Shown piece by piece: positions 1 to 8,567 of a stretch of DNA of 64,000 nt; position 1 is the stretch's first letter; each line of letters begins with the position of its first letter. The notes under the pieces were generated by a model. The model was not told the origin of the DNA. It saw only the letters and a list, made by a program, of their open reading frames with translations, and made no database searches. The stretch is from Pichia kudriavzevii (lineage: Eukaryota > Ascomycota > Pichiomycetes > Pichiales > Pichiaceae). The stretch covers positions 751,501 through 815,500 of the forward strand of contig NC_042506.1 in assembly GCF_003054445.1 (NCBI RefSeq), read 5' to 3'. The position numbers and the translations under genes were made by a program.

Positions 1-154
1 TCAAGCAACCAAAATGAGAAAGGACATGCTACAAAACTCTATGTCCTTGTACAGATGTCACACCATTATGAACTGTTCTAAGACATGTCCAAAGGGCTTG
101 AACCCAGGTGGTGCCATTGCTGAAATCAAGAAATCAATGGCTCTTGATGCTTAA
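1..154 (+). CDS. SDH2: Succinate dehydrogenase iron-sulfur subunit, C-terminal fragment
   Basis: Only the last 50 codons are in the window; the gene enters from the left edge (the frame starts at base 2) and stops with TAA at 152-154. The peptide contains [20 protein letters not shown] followed by [11 protein letters not shown], the hallmark of the C-terminal ferredoxin-like domain of Sdh2. Its cysteines (CHTIMNC, then CP) are ligands of the 3Fe-4S and 4Fe-4S clusters. Sdh2 carries electrons from the flavoprotein Sdh1 to ubiquinone in mitochondrial complex II. The tail ends KKSMALDA, close to the usual yeast ending. The fragment is short, but the motif is almost family-unique, so identification is firm; nothing can be said about its start or promoter. 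Confidence 0.95.
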   Translation, partial: QATKMRKDMLQNSMSLYRCHTIMNCSKTCPKGLNPGGAIAEIKKSMALDA

Positions 155-532
155 TTGGAAAATCGAAAACAAATTAAAAAAAATAAAAAGATTGGAGAAC
201 CCGTTCACCATATGAACACACTCTTGCATACTTAAATGTAAACAAATCCACAATCCACCATCAACATCCTTCTAATCGTTAGCAATATCGTAAAGTAATG
301 GACGAATTGGATGGAAGAAGAAAAAATAATGAAACAATAAATGAAAAAGAAAAAAAAATGCACTTATAGTGTCATTTTCAACACCTTCGTTATTGTTATT
401 TTTTTTTCCCCCAACCACTCATTCTTTCCACTCTGGTTATTGAAATCTTTCTCACCTCTTACTTATATAATCACTACTCACCTATATACTCTATTATTCA
501 TGAATCGATACTGAAATTTATATTTCTTAAAA
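155..532. other. Intergenic: SDH2 3' region and ATG10 5' region
   Basis: This 378-bp gap has an A-rich first half (several AAAAA runs just after the SDH2 stop) and a pyrimidine-rich second half (T8 near 400, then CT-rich sequence), as expected for a yeast terminator followed by a promoter. A short upstream reading frame lies at 500-514 (listed separately). No RNA gene or repeat is apparent. Confidence 0.5.
500..514 (+). promoter_or_regulatory. Candidate 4-codon uORF before ATG10
   Basis: ATG AAT CGA TAC TGA lies 18 bp before the ATG10 start codon. If the transcript begins upstream of 500, ribosomes would meet this minimal frame first, which could lower ATG10 translation or favour reinitiation. 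Whether it is in the mRNA cannot be seen from sequence. Confidence 0.35.
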
Positions 533-895
533 ATGTACAGCTTATTTCTTAAACATCTCATTGCAAATTACCCCTCTTGTAAAGACTACATACTTCTGAA
601 AGACTCTCTCTCCTTCAATTGTCCAGTTTCAATTGGAAACCACAAACCGGAAGATGGGGACTACTTACATATCCTAATAGGTCAACACCAGAGTTACGAT
701 GTGCCCACCCTTTTCCTCCACTACTACAAAAATAATACTCTATCGTTCGAATTGCCAAATCATATCTCAAATATTGTCGCCCTCACCAATCTCAACAATA
801 TTCCTTTTTTCTACATACATCCTTGTCAGTCATCAAACTTCCATCCCTTGGATTGGCTAGACCTACAACTACAAGCCATTGGCATCACTAACTGA
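533..895 (+). CDS. ATG10: Atg10-like autophagy E2 enzyme
   Basis: Predicted 120-residue protein. Atg10 is the E2-like enzyme that transfers the ubiquitin-like Atg12 to Atg5 in autophagosome formation. The evidence is a stretch PFFYIHPCQSS (His96-Pro97-Cys98). It matches the HPC active-site signature shared by Atg10 and Atg3, and the S. cerevisiae Atg10 segment with Phe-His-Pro-Cys-Asp-Thr. Upstream, YDVPTLFLHYYKN resembles the strand motif before it (YNEPLLLLRLWEE in yeast Atg10), and the C-terminal LDWLDLQLQAIGI resembles the closing Atg10 helix. At 120 residues it is shorter than S. cerevisiae Atg10 (167), mostly lacking N-terminal sequence; an unseen upstream exon is possible. Its stop is only 4 bp before the GOS1 ATG. 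Atg3 is unlikely because of the small size. Confidence 0.72.
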   Translation: MYSLFLKHLIANYPSCKDYILLKDSLSFNCPVSIGNHKPEDGDYLHILIGQHQSYDVPTLFLHYYKNNTLSFELPNHISNIVALTNLNNIPFFYIHPCQSSNFHPLDWLDLQLQAIGITN

Positions 896-899
896 ACTC

Positions 900-1451
900 A
901 TGAGCCAGCGTGCTTCGTTGTTGAAACTCTCGACCCAGTTGTCAAACAAACTGGCAAAGTTGAACACTAACGACAGTCCTGAATTAAGAGAGGAAATTAA
1001 CCAACTATTGGTCACTTTCGAGAAAAACGCAAACAACCAACGTTTCAAAGATGAGCTATACAGACATAAACAGGACTTCAAACGTATCACATCCCACTAT
1101 GACGCAATTATTGCCCGCAATCAGTTGCTCAATGAGAGCTTCCAAGATGATGAAGCCGAACAACATTATTCAACAACTAACGAGTCGGCTTATTTGGATG
1201 AACGCGTGCGTGTCCAAAACCAGCATTCTATAATGGACCAACTGTTGACTCAAGTGGCAGAAACGAGGGACGAAATGCTCAGACAGCGGAAAGTCTTGGA
1301 TGGCTTAGCAGGTCGAATGGAAGGTATCATTTTGAAAATGCCCGGTCTCAATGTCTTGCTGACCAAAATCGATGCTAGACATCGTCGACAGGCAATTGTA
1401 CTAACTACAGTCTCTTTGATTTGCTTGATCATACTTTGGTTTACGTTGTAG
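900..1451 (+). CDS. GOS1: Golgi Qb-SNARE Gos1
   Basis: A 183-residue tail-anchored SNARE acting in intra-Golgi and endosome-to-Golgi vesicle fusion. The C-terminal half (residues about 95-183) has heptad hydrophobics, then KMPGLNVLLTKIDARHRRQ and a terminal membrane anchor IVLTTVSLICLIILWFTL. This matches the yeast Gos1 ending (IPGVNQLIMKINTRRKK plus anchor) closely. The open frame extends upstream to a TTG at 879, but the first ATG is at 900 and is used here. This leaves just 4 bp after the ATG10 stop, so promoter and 5' UTR must lie inside ATG10, or the two share one mRNA. A branch-point-like CACTAAC (886-892) followed by AG at 903-904 and 907-908 leaves open a spliced start with a few more N-terminal residues. 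S. cerevisiae Gos1 is 223 residues. Confidence 0.9.
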   Translation: MSQRASLLKLSTQLSNKLAKLNTNDSPELREEINQLLVTFEKNANNQRFKDELYRHKQDFKRITSHYDAIIARNQLLNESFQDDEAEQHYSTTNESAYLDERVRVQNQHSIMDQLLTQVAETRDEMLRQRKVLDGLAGRMEGIILKMPGLNVLLTKIDARHRRQAIVLTTVSLICLIILWFTL

Positions 1452-1755
1452 TTGTCAATCGTACACAGACAAATATGTATATATAAGTATATATATACTA
1501 CTTTAGCTTAAGTTGGAATTTTTTATGCTTTCACTTTCTGCTGTATTACTTCCTCACCATCTCGGTCGTAAAATTGCAAAATCAAGATCAGATCGACAAA
1601 TGCATTATTCAGTCATTCGGAGTTAATTTCCATCATCCGAAGACTTGCATCGGTCGTAATTCACAGTTCCTGACTTATTTCCTTGCTTAATTCCATGTTT
1701 ATATCTATGTACTGTTACCTATTTTTTGATGGTGGACATACCATACGGCTGATCA

Positions 1756-1762
1756 TTACTAA
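1756..1762 (+). promoter_or_regulatory. Yap1-type response element before ZTA1
   Basis: TTACTAA, the canonical Yap1 recognition element, lies 152 bp before the ZTA1 ATG, with a TATATAAA box at 1779-1786. S. cerevisiae ZTA1 is known as an oxidative-stress gene under Yap1, so motif and gene agree. The rest of the 462-bp gap (1452-1913) shows only the GOS1 3' flank and an A-rich leader. Confidence 0.55.
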
Positions 1763-1913
1763 TCTGACCTGAAAATACTATATAAATATGACCAATTCTC
1801 TTCACTACCAATGCTTTATTTTTGGGCTCTCTTTAACCCCGCTTTACCTTTTTGTGGTATTATATTCAAAATAAAGAACAAGCAAAAGCACAACAAAACA
1901 AAACAAGAAAAGA

Positions 1914-2936
1914 ATGACAAGCACAATCCCGGAAAAGCAGTCTGTTATTATCTTTGAGGAAACAGGAGGCCCAGAGGTTTTGAAATATAAAACTGACTAT
2001 CCTGTTCCCTCGATTTCAGACGATGAAATCTTGGTCAAAAACAAATATTCAGGCATCAACTTTATTGAATATTATTTCCGTGAAGGTGTGTACCCAATCT
2101 CCTTACCCCACATTCCCGGCTCCGAGGCATCAGGTGAAGTGGTTGCCGTTGGTAGGAACATCAAAGACTATAAAGTGGGTGATAAAATTGCATATTTGGG
2201 TTTTGATAACTTTGCACAATTTACAAAGGTCAACCCTACCTACGTTCATGTAGTTAACTTGGGTGGGGATGCAACTGATGAGCAATTAAAACTATATGCT
2301 GCCGTTCTAGCACAGGGTCTAACTGGTGTTGTTTTCATTAAGGATGCATACGATGTTCAGAAGGATGATTACATTCTTGTCACGGCAGCAGCAGGTGGTG
2401 TCGGTTTGATACTTGTGCAATTGCTCAGTAAGCTCAAAAAAGCGCATGTCGTTGCAGTTGCTTCATCTGATGACAAGTTAGCAAAAGCAAAAGACAATGG
2501 AGCTGAATATTTGCTGAATTCGTCAAAACTTTCATATGACGAAATTGCAGATGAAGTTCTCAAGCTCACAAACGGTAATGGTGTTCAGTGTGTTTTTGAT
2601 TCCATTGGTAAGGATGCAATTGATATGTCTATCAAAGTTGCTGCTAAGAAGGGTACCATTGTTAACTATGGTATTGCATCTGGTGAGATTGAATCTTTTG
2701 AAATCAGCAGGTTGCAGGCTAAAAATATCAAGCTCGTCAAGCCAAATTTATTCACTTATATCGAAGAACAACCAGTTTTTGACCATTACACTAAATCTTT
2801 ATTTGGTTTAATTGACTCTAAATTGTTAAACGTTGACATTTCCAAGGTGTACCCATTGAAGGATTACAAAGAAGCCGCAATTGCAATGGAAGCCAGAAAA
2901 ACAACAGGTAAATTGGTCCTCCAAATACCTCAATAA
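1914..2936 (+). CDS. ZTA1: NADPH:quinone reductase, zeta-crystallin type
   Basis: A 340-residue medium-chain oxidoreductase of the quinone reductase/zeta-crystallin group. These enzymes reduce quinones and reactive alkenals with NADPH and protect against oxidative stress. Visible landmarks are the N-terminal GroES-like fold (SGINFIEYYFREGVYP, then LPHIPGSEASGEVVAVG) and the nucleotide-binding loop AAAGGVGLILVQL at about residues 158-170. GNGVQCVFDSIGK follows, and the end is ARKTTGKLVLQIPQ. There are no zinc-ligand cysteines, as expected for this subgroup. The length matches the family (about 330-335). An A-rich leader precedes the start, ATG at 1914. A Yap1-type site lies upstream. Confidence 0.93.
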   Translation: MTSTIPEKQSVIIFEETGGPEVLKYKTDYPVPSISDDEILVKNKYSGINFIEYYFREGVYPISLPHIPGSEASGEVVAVGRNIKDYKVGDKIAYLGFDNFAQFTKVNPTYVHVVNLGGDATDEQLKLYAAVLAQGLTGVVFIKDAYDVQKDDYILVTAAAGGVGLILVQLLSKLKKAHVVAVASSDDKLAKAKDNGAEYLLNSSKLSYDEIADEVLKLTNGNGVQCVFDSIGKDAIDMSIKVAAKKGTIVNYGIASGEIESFEISRLQAKNIKLVKPNLFTYIEEQPVFDHYTKSLFGLIDSKLLNVDISKVYPLKDYKEAAIAMEARKTTGKLVLQIPQ

Positions 2937-3503
2937 TGCTATACATTGATTGAATGCGCTGTGAGGAAAGCTAGAGGTAGATAAAAGTCCCCAATAACTG
3001 AATTCATTACTATATACTATGACTATGCTTATACTATAAGTAGCTTCTTTACGTTGAATCTTTTCGACTACACTATTTCGAGCAGATATTGTTATAACAT
3101 AGATAATAATTTTTTTTCTGCGGATAGCTGATTGGGTAAGAATCACTCATAATTGTAACAGTCTCGGTATGTTCCTTTTTTTTACAATGGTGAACGTATA
3201 AAGGAGGTTTAGAGAACAAAACCTAGCATATATTGGATTAATGATAGACAACAAGTTGTGGTTTATTATGTTTTAGTCGCCAGTAAAGCTTAAGAAAAGA
3301 TACATATATCGCCTTATTTAAATTATACTTGCCCCGCTTGCACCTGTTGCGTTCTTTACGGATCAACCAATGTATGTTGAAGCGGTTTTCTTATTGGTGA
3401 TTGTTGAGGACCGTTTTCTTTAAACAAACCCGAGTGCAGCTTGTTGCAGAAAAATCTCTGAGGTGTGTGAAGAGAAGCCCCAAAATGTACATTCTATTCC
3501 TCA

Positions 3504-3535
3504 ATTAGGCGGGTAACAGACAGAAACCGCCTAAT
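3504..3535. promoter_or_regulatory. Inverted repeat with CGG-N14-CCG core
   Basis: ATTAGGCGG (3504-3512) and its exact reverse complement CCGCCTAAT (3527-3535) face each other across 14 bp. Inverted CGG triplets at fixed spacing are the usual target of Zn2Cys6 factor dimers. It lies 1.17 kb before the transporter start, and the bound factor is unknown. Confidence 0.4.
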
Positions 3536-4348
3536 GTTTTCCAACAGCATGGTACCACATACACATTTTTGGAAATATTGGATTAAAAGGTATCCAGTTA
3601 ACTCTCACAACTTTTTTTGGGTTAATAAAATGGTGTATACAGAAAGTAAAAATTAGGCAGTATTACAACAATGCCTGAACCATAAAAACATTCACTTATG
3701 ATTGTTTATTCTTCTAGTTGAAACTTCCCACAGTAGCATCGTGACAGTTTCAAAATGAAACAAGCAAACTGTTTAGATGTGAGCAGAGTTTGACTCTAAA
3801 ATACTCTCTTTATTCTTAATCAATTGCAGAATATAAGCTTCATTTTGACTTGATAAAAGCCAAACATTTTGGCCAAAAGTTGGACACTTGTCAATTATTA
3901 TAGTCGTACTAACTCACTATTAATGAGAAATTTACCAGATCTCTACTTAATTTTCCCACTTATTCTGAACGACCCCACAGATTTGTTGGATTACGTAAAC
4001 ACAGCTGTTTCCCATACCAAAAAAGCTACGCAAAAATATTACCAAACCTCTTTACCCAATATGGCAAGATGACACCAGATTAGACCCTTTGCTGGTAAGA
4101 ATTACCTCTTGTTGTTACCTCCCCCCAGTGCTGAATAGTGATGGCTTTGACCAAGTTTTTCTAGAATGTTCCTTTGACTGTTTGAAGGTTGAAATAGGCG
4201 TGGATAATTTTCAGATAATAAGTTGCGGGATCAGTCGTTACGCAGGGCTGTAGCAGAAGTTTTTAGATGGAGTTCTCCCTAATTAGGCAACTAGTCTTAT
4301 CTGCCCTTGGAAATTAACATCTCCGCCATGAAAACGACAGCTTTCCAA

Positions 4349-4450
4349 TTAGTAATCTTTTTGGTGTACTAGTATCCCCTTTCAACCTTGCTGCAATTGT
4401 ATTACTCACTATTTTTAGCAACATACTAAGGGGGCTTTAACTATTAGTAA
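4349..4450. promoter_or_regulatory. Pair of Yap1-type sites before the ATR1-like gene
   Basis: TTAGTAA occurs at 4349-4355 and 4444-4450; each is the reverse complement of TTACTAA, the Yap1 element. A related TTACTCA is at 4412-4418. S. cerevisiae ATR1 is known to respond to Yap1 and Gcn4. Two copies 95 bp apart within 360 bp of the start fit a stress-induced efflux pump. Confidence 0.5.
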
Positions 4451-4459
4451 TACCAAAAT

Positions 4460-4503
4460 AAACGTATTTGCCAAATTAACTTGCTTGAAAGGCAAATACG
4501 TTT
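4460..4503. repeat. Perfect 13-bp inverted repeat
   Basis: AAACGTATTTGCC at 4460-4472 is repeated as its exact reverse complement at 4491-4503, with an 18-bp loop. There is no following T-run and no gene upstream that needs a terminator. A protein-binding palindrome in the transporter promoter is more likely than a structured RNA. Confidence 0.6.
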
Positions 4504-4620
4504 CTAGGTTAACCATGTTGTTCTGAACAGGGAGTTTTCACAAACCACTCCGGATTGTGAACATAAATTGGATGTCGAGTTTTTCCACAAAATTCTTTTC
4601 CTTTCGATTACTACCATCGT

Positions 4621-4634
4621 GCTTTATATAAAGC
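4621..4634. promoter_or_regulatory. Palindromic TATA box
   Basis: GCTTTATATAAAGC is a perfect 14-bp palindrome containing TATATAAA, 68-81 bp before the transporter ATG, the usual TATA distance for an inducible yeast gene. Confidence 0.6.
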
Positions 4635-4701
4635 ACAGTTTATTCTCCCTTCTATCATTTGGAATATGACCAAACGTATCAATAACCAACTCTGACAGAA
4701 C

Positions 4702-6384
4702 ATGCTTGCGGTTACTAAGAAAACTATAAATTTCTTTTCTTGGGGAAGAAATTTGGTTCCATTAGAAAAACGTAATATTTATGTTGCATATGGAATAGCC
4801 TTAGTTGGTGTTACCCTAGATAATATGAACAGTGCAGCTATAATCATCTTGCAACAAGACCTAGAAAAAAAATTCAATACAAACTCCTCGGTTGCTTCAT
4901 GGGTCTTATCATCCTATGCTTTAACTCTTGGTTCTTTCATAATGGTAACTGGAAAAATTGCCGATATAATTGGACCCGATACTGTCTATTTGGTTGGATT
5001 GGGAATCATTTGGATTACCTCTCTGATCTGTGCCTTGCTCCCACATTCATCAATAATTCCATTGATTGTTTTCAGGGCTATTCAGGGTATAGGAGCCTCT
5101 TCACTTCTACCCTCTGTTTTGTCTTTAATGGCTAACTATTTTACAGGTCCTAAGCTCAAGCATTTGCAGACAGCTATTTCTGCCTTATTTGTCGCATTGA
5201 CATCAATTTTTAGTATTGGATTGATTCTGGGCGGTGTCTTTTCACTTACTAGTTTGGGATATAGGGCCTATTTCTGGTTCACCTTTTCATTGGCATTGTT
5301 TTGCGATATTTCCTTATTCTTTTTGATTATTCCAGTGAGAAAAACCAAGGCACATAACTCTTTGAATATAAAAAACTTCAATTACATTTCAGCAAGTTTG
5401 GTTGTTGTTGGTGTCCTTCTGATTATTCTTGGTTTAACGGAAGGCGCCGAAGGTTGGAGGCATGCAAAAGCAATTTTGCCTTTGATAGTTGGGCTTTTTA
5501 CCATAGTCTTTGCTCTGTTTTTTGATGGTTTTTATTTGAAGCGGTATCAGGAAAAACACTCTAACAAAGAAAAATCATCAGATTGGAGACTACAAATTGA
5601 CCTGTTGTTTCCACCAGAACTCATTAAAATCCCTAATGTTGCTATTTTCTTAATCTGTTGCAGTCTTTATTACGCAGTGATGCTTATGGTCATGGTTACT
5701 GCTGTTATGTTTTATCAAGACATTGAGCACAACTCATCAATTATAACTGCATTGAAGGTCTCACCCTTAGGTTTTGGTTTAGCATTTGGTGCAGCTATTT
5801 ACAGGCCATGGATGTACGAGAAGTTTAAGGGAAATAAATTATTTGTCTACTCCGGTGCTCTAACATTGGGTGGCTTGATTTGGTTCTCTCGGATCCATTA
5901 CGGCACTTCGAACTCATTTTGGAAGTATGGTTTCATATCCCTTTTTATGTGGGGTTATGGTTGTAACATGTTTTTCAATATTTATATGAAAATTGTTGTT
6001 GACTTTACACCTCTCCATCTACAGGGGGTAGTAAATGGAATTTTTCAGACTGTCTCACAAGTCTTCTTGAGTATTGGCAATGCACTTGTACCTTCAATTA
6101 TTGGGGATGTTGTTGTTGCATATTCATCGGAGGAAAAAAATCATTTGCAGAGCAGATTAAAAATAATATTGTATGTGGCAATGGCATTCAATGCTTTGAT
6201 TTTGGTTCTATGCTGCTTTGTTAAAACTGTTAGACAGGTTGATCGGGAAGCAATAGAGAAAAACATTGATCAGGAAACAATCAAATCTTCTACTGATGAA
6301 GAAAAAGGATCAGAGCAAGAGATTGGAAGTTCCAGCAGCGAGAGTTCTCTTTCATGTGAAAAGGACTACTGTGAATCCAAATAA
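4702..6384 (+). CDS. ATR1-like 14-helix drug:H+ antiporter
   Basis: A 560-residue major facilitator protein of the DHA2 (14-helix) family, nearest in feel to yeast Atr1 and its paralogues, which export aminotriazole, boron and other toxic compounds at the plasma membrane. The first half has TLDNMNSAAIIILQQDLEKK and then SSVASWVLSSYALTLGSFI. Next come GKIADIIGPDTVYLVGLGI and the motif-C-like FRAIQGIGASSLLPSVLSLM, all typical of the group. Roughly fourteen hydrophobic segments follow, and a hydrophilic Ser/Glu-rich tail of about 50 residues closes the protein. The start codon is the first ATG after a short leader. The promoter carries Yap1-type sites and palindromes. Family assignment is firm; substrate is not visible, so no symbol is given. 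Confidence 0.85.
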   Translation: MLAVTKKTINFFSWGRNLVPLEKRNIYVAYGIALVGVTLDNMNSAAIIILQQDLEKKFNTNSSVASWVLSSYALTLGSFIMVTGKIADIIGPDTVYLVGLGIIWITSLICALLPHSSIIPLIVFRAIQGIGASSLLPSVLSLMANYFTGPKLKHLQTAISALFVALTSIFSIGLILGGVFSLTSLGYRAYFWFTFSLALFCDISLFFLIIPVRKTKAHNSLNIKNFNYISASLVVVGVLLIILGLTEGAEGWRHAKAILPLIVGLFTIVFALFFDGFYLKRYQEKHSNKEKSSDWRLQIDLLFPPELIKIPNVAIFLICCSLYYAVMLMVMVTAVMFYQDIEHNSSIITALKVSPLGFGLAFGAAIYRPWMYEKFKGNKLFVYSGALTLGGLIWFSRIHYGTSNSFWKYGFISLFMWGYGCNMFFNIYMKIVVDFTPLHLQGVVNGIFQTVSQVFLSIGNALVPSIIGDVVVAYSSEEKNHLQSRLKIILYVAMAFNALILVLCCFVKTVRQVDREAIEKNIDQETIKSSTDEEKGSEQEIGSSSSESSLSCEKDYCESK

Positions 6385-7069
6385 CAGAACTTTTTCTTTC
6401 TAGTGCTCTTAATGCTAGTATTATGTTTTAAACTTAAAAACACCTCGCATCTTACCAAGTTAATTCCTTTGTAAAAGCTACTTAATTCTATATCTTGAAA
6501 ATACTTTCTTTATAGAGATGCTGGGTAAATATATCAAGCAAAACAGACACGACATGTTTATCTGTGGAGCTAGCAACACTTAGTACTACACGTATATTCC
6601 CACAACCGCTCTTTTTTCTATGAAAATCCATCTTACTCTTATATTTGCCAAAATATATCACATCGACTTTAGCAAAAACTAACTACCACAAGACATACGG
6701 CTGCAAAGGAGTAACATGGAAAAAAAAGCTGCAAGTTTGTACCAGCTTCACTTAGCCCATCCTTGTGCGACCCCCTATAGGTATCTTCAAAATGGATCTT
6801 CTCTCTTTACAAAGATAGTGCATGTCTTCATCTCGTGTAATATGTGTGAAACTTACCCTTCATCGCTTGAACGAATACTCAAATTTTGTATGTTTACGTA
6901 AGCTGTATGATCTCTCATTTTTCACGATTTCATCAACAAGCGAGTTGACAATGTGCGAAGGCATCAAATAAAGATGATCCTTTATTCTCAGCAATACCGA
7001 CTTTCCAAAATCTGAATAGAGTCCAGTAAAATTCTTGTTAATAAACAGGTTTTCTTGGGCAGATTAACT
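6385..7069. other. Intergenic: transporter 3' flank and THOC1-like promoter
   Basis: These 685 bp contain only a short frame at 6716-6901 (61 codons, no family resemblance), which I regard as chance. T-rich sequence follows the transporter stop. No repeat or RNA gene was recognised. Confidence 0.4.
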
Positions 7070-8329
7070 ATGGAAATTATCGATCAACTGGCAGAAAAAA
7101 TAACACTAGATGAACTCCGTCAAAATGTTCTCAGTGAAGATACTTCTTTACCAAGGGATACGGAGATTCTCAATAGAATAACTACTGAGTACTTACTTCA
7201 GCACGAGGAACCAACATTAAAATGGGCAATCACTCTAATAGACGTAGCTACTGTGATTGATGTTAGTTATGCAATGCATACGCTGGTCAACTTATTAACT
7301 TACGTTTATCCATTGAAATTTACGATTGAAGAATTTTCTCCCTTTTTTTTCTCGTCTGATGATGGATGTACCAAAAGGCGCAAGTTGTTGACTAATAATT
7401 TTAGATTGCAGGGCAAAGTAAAACCTGGCTCGAGATTGTTATTGCTATATCGGAATTTAGTTACACGTATACCACAATGGTTACCTGACAATCTGAAAAT
7501 AATTGCCAACTGGAAAGATTTTATAATCTCTTCATTTGACATAACCGACAAATTGTTGCAAACACATGACTGGCATATGTTCCCATCCTTATACAGAGGT
7601 GCAGAGTCCAAATTCTCACAGTCAGCACGTAAGTCTGCCTTTTTAGATTATATCTCCTTACAGTCGAGATTGTTTGATGCGAACTTAATAGCTAGTATCA
7701 ACGATGCAACTGTTCAGCCTCAGTTATATGGAATCTCAAAAATCATTGATATATCAACAAAGGGTAAAGTTGTGAAATGGTCTCTTGATGAAGATGCATT
7801 TATCCAGCAAATTAGGACAAAATCAGGGTACTGGTCATTACGACTTCAGTTGCTTATATTGTTAGAATACATCCACTCGCAACAAACGGGGGCATTCCAA
7901 GAGATGGTGAAACTAGGAATGAAAGAATACTCAAAGGCAAAGTTACCAACATTACCTCCAATTCAATCGAACAATAAGGTTGATGCACATCTAAAGAAGG
8001 CGTGGTCTGTGCTAAAGACTAGGAAATTCAACGAAAAGTGTATTCGTAGTATATTCAATCAAGAACGTACATGGACGAAAATGAAAGTCAAACAATTTAC
8101 ACATCCTAAGATGGACCAGCCCCTACGAGAATCCAAAATCAGCAAAGAAATGAAGAAGAGACCCAAATTTGTGCACAGGCTAGGAACGCCCACACTGTCT
8201 CGTTTATGGCGAGTTGATGACACCAACCTGTCTTCATTATCGGAGTCAATACTACCTTCTTCTTATGCATTATCACACTCTGATTTCTACATAGCAAAGG
8301 AAAATGCCTTCAATTTCCTAAATGAGTAA
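7070..8329 (+). CDS. THO complex subunit 1 (Hpr1/THOC1)-like protein
   Basis: A 419-residue protein with the order of segments seen in THOC1. RKSAFLDYISLQSRLFDAN is followed by YWSLRLQLLILLEYIHSQ (compare LLQYLILFQYLK in human THOC1). IRSIFNQERTWTKMKVKQF (compare ILNTEENWNSWKN) and LGTPTLSRLWRVDD (compare NEELTRLWNL) come later. THO binds nascent mRNA during elongation, links transcription with export and limits R-loops. The length is far below S. cerevisiae Hpr1 (752) and nearer to the conserved core alone. The start is the ATG at 7070; the frame extends five codons further to a TTG. Resemblance is from memory and spread over the C-terminal half, so confidence is moderate. It would be a divergent HPR1. 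Confidence 0.62.
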   Translation: MEIIDQLAEKITLDELRQNVLSEDTSLPRDTEILNRITTEYLLQHEEPTLKWAITLIDVATVIDVSYAMHTLVNLLTYVYPLKFTIEEFSPFFFSSDDGCTKRRKLLTNNFRLQGKVKPGSRLLLLYRNLVTRIPQWLPDNLKIIANWKDFIISSFDITDKLLQTHDWHMFPSLYRGAESKFSQSARKSAFLDYISLQSRLFDANLIASINDATVQPQLYGISKIIDISTKGKVVKWSLDEDAFIQQIRTKSGYWSLRLQLLILLEYIHSQQTGAFQEMVKLGMKEYSKAKLPTLPPIQSNNKVDAHLKKAWSVLKTRKFNEKCIRSIFNQERTWTKMKVKQFTHPKMDQPLRESKISKEMKKRPKFVHRLGTPTLSRLWRVDDTNLSSLSESILPSSYALSHSDFYIAKENAFNFLNE

Positions 8330-8330
8330 A

Positions 8331-8370
8331 TCACGTGCGCGTGCAAAACAGGAAAGTGTGGCTTCACGTG
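8331..8370. promoter_or_regulatory. Cbf1/Met4-type sites in the MET10 promoter
   Basis: TCACGTG appears twice, at 8331-8337 and 8364-8370, with AAAGTGTGG between at 8353-8361. TCACGTG is the Cbf1 (centromere/promoter factor) element of yeast sulfur genes. AAAGTGTGG differs by one base from AAACTGTGG, the Met31/Met32 element. They sit 198-238 bp before the MET10 start and match the known Cbf1-Met4-Met28 control of the sulfate assimilation pathway. Confidence 0.8.
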
Positions 8371-8567
8371 TTTTTTTTTTTCTTTTGGCTCGTTTCCCTC
8401 TTTATTAACGGGGTATGAAATTTCACGGTGATTGATTGTTCCCTATCTAGAACGTGGATTTTTTCACCTAAATCTTCAAGTATAAATCTTTTAATCTTCC
8501 CAATTGTAGTATGTATTGTTTGCTACCCTAAGTTAATCTTAATCTGCTAGCAGGACCATACTGAAAA

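Larger units (their letters stand above)
2937..4701. other. Long intergenic region before the ATR1-like transporter
   Basis: These 1.77 kb hold no convincing gene; the longest frame (near 3869-4072) opens with TTG and resembles nothing. Several palindromes stand out: a 9-bp pair at 3504-3512/3527-3535, TTTTGGCCAAAA at 3867-3878, a 13-bp pair at 4460-4472/4491-4503, and GCTTTATATAAAGC at 4621-4634. Two TTAGTAA motifs lie in the last 360 bp. The density of sites suggests a large regulated promoter for the transporter downstream. Confidence 0.5.

Noticed and set aside
3869-4072. 67-codon plus-strand frame
   Set aside because: It opens with TTG, has no ATG near its start and no resemblance to anything; chance.
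6716-6901. 61-codon plus-strand frame
   Set aside because: Short, no family features and placed in a promoter.
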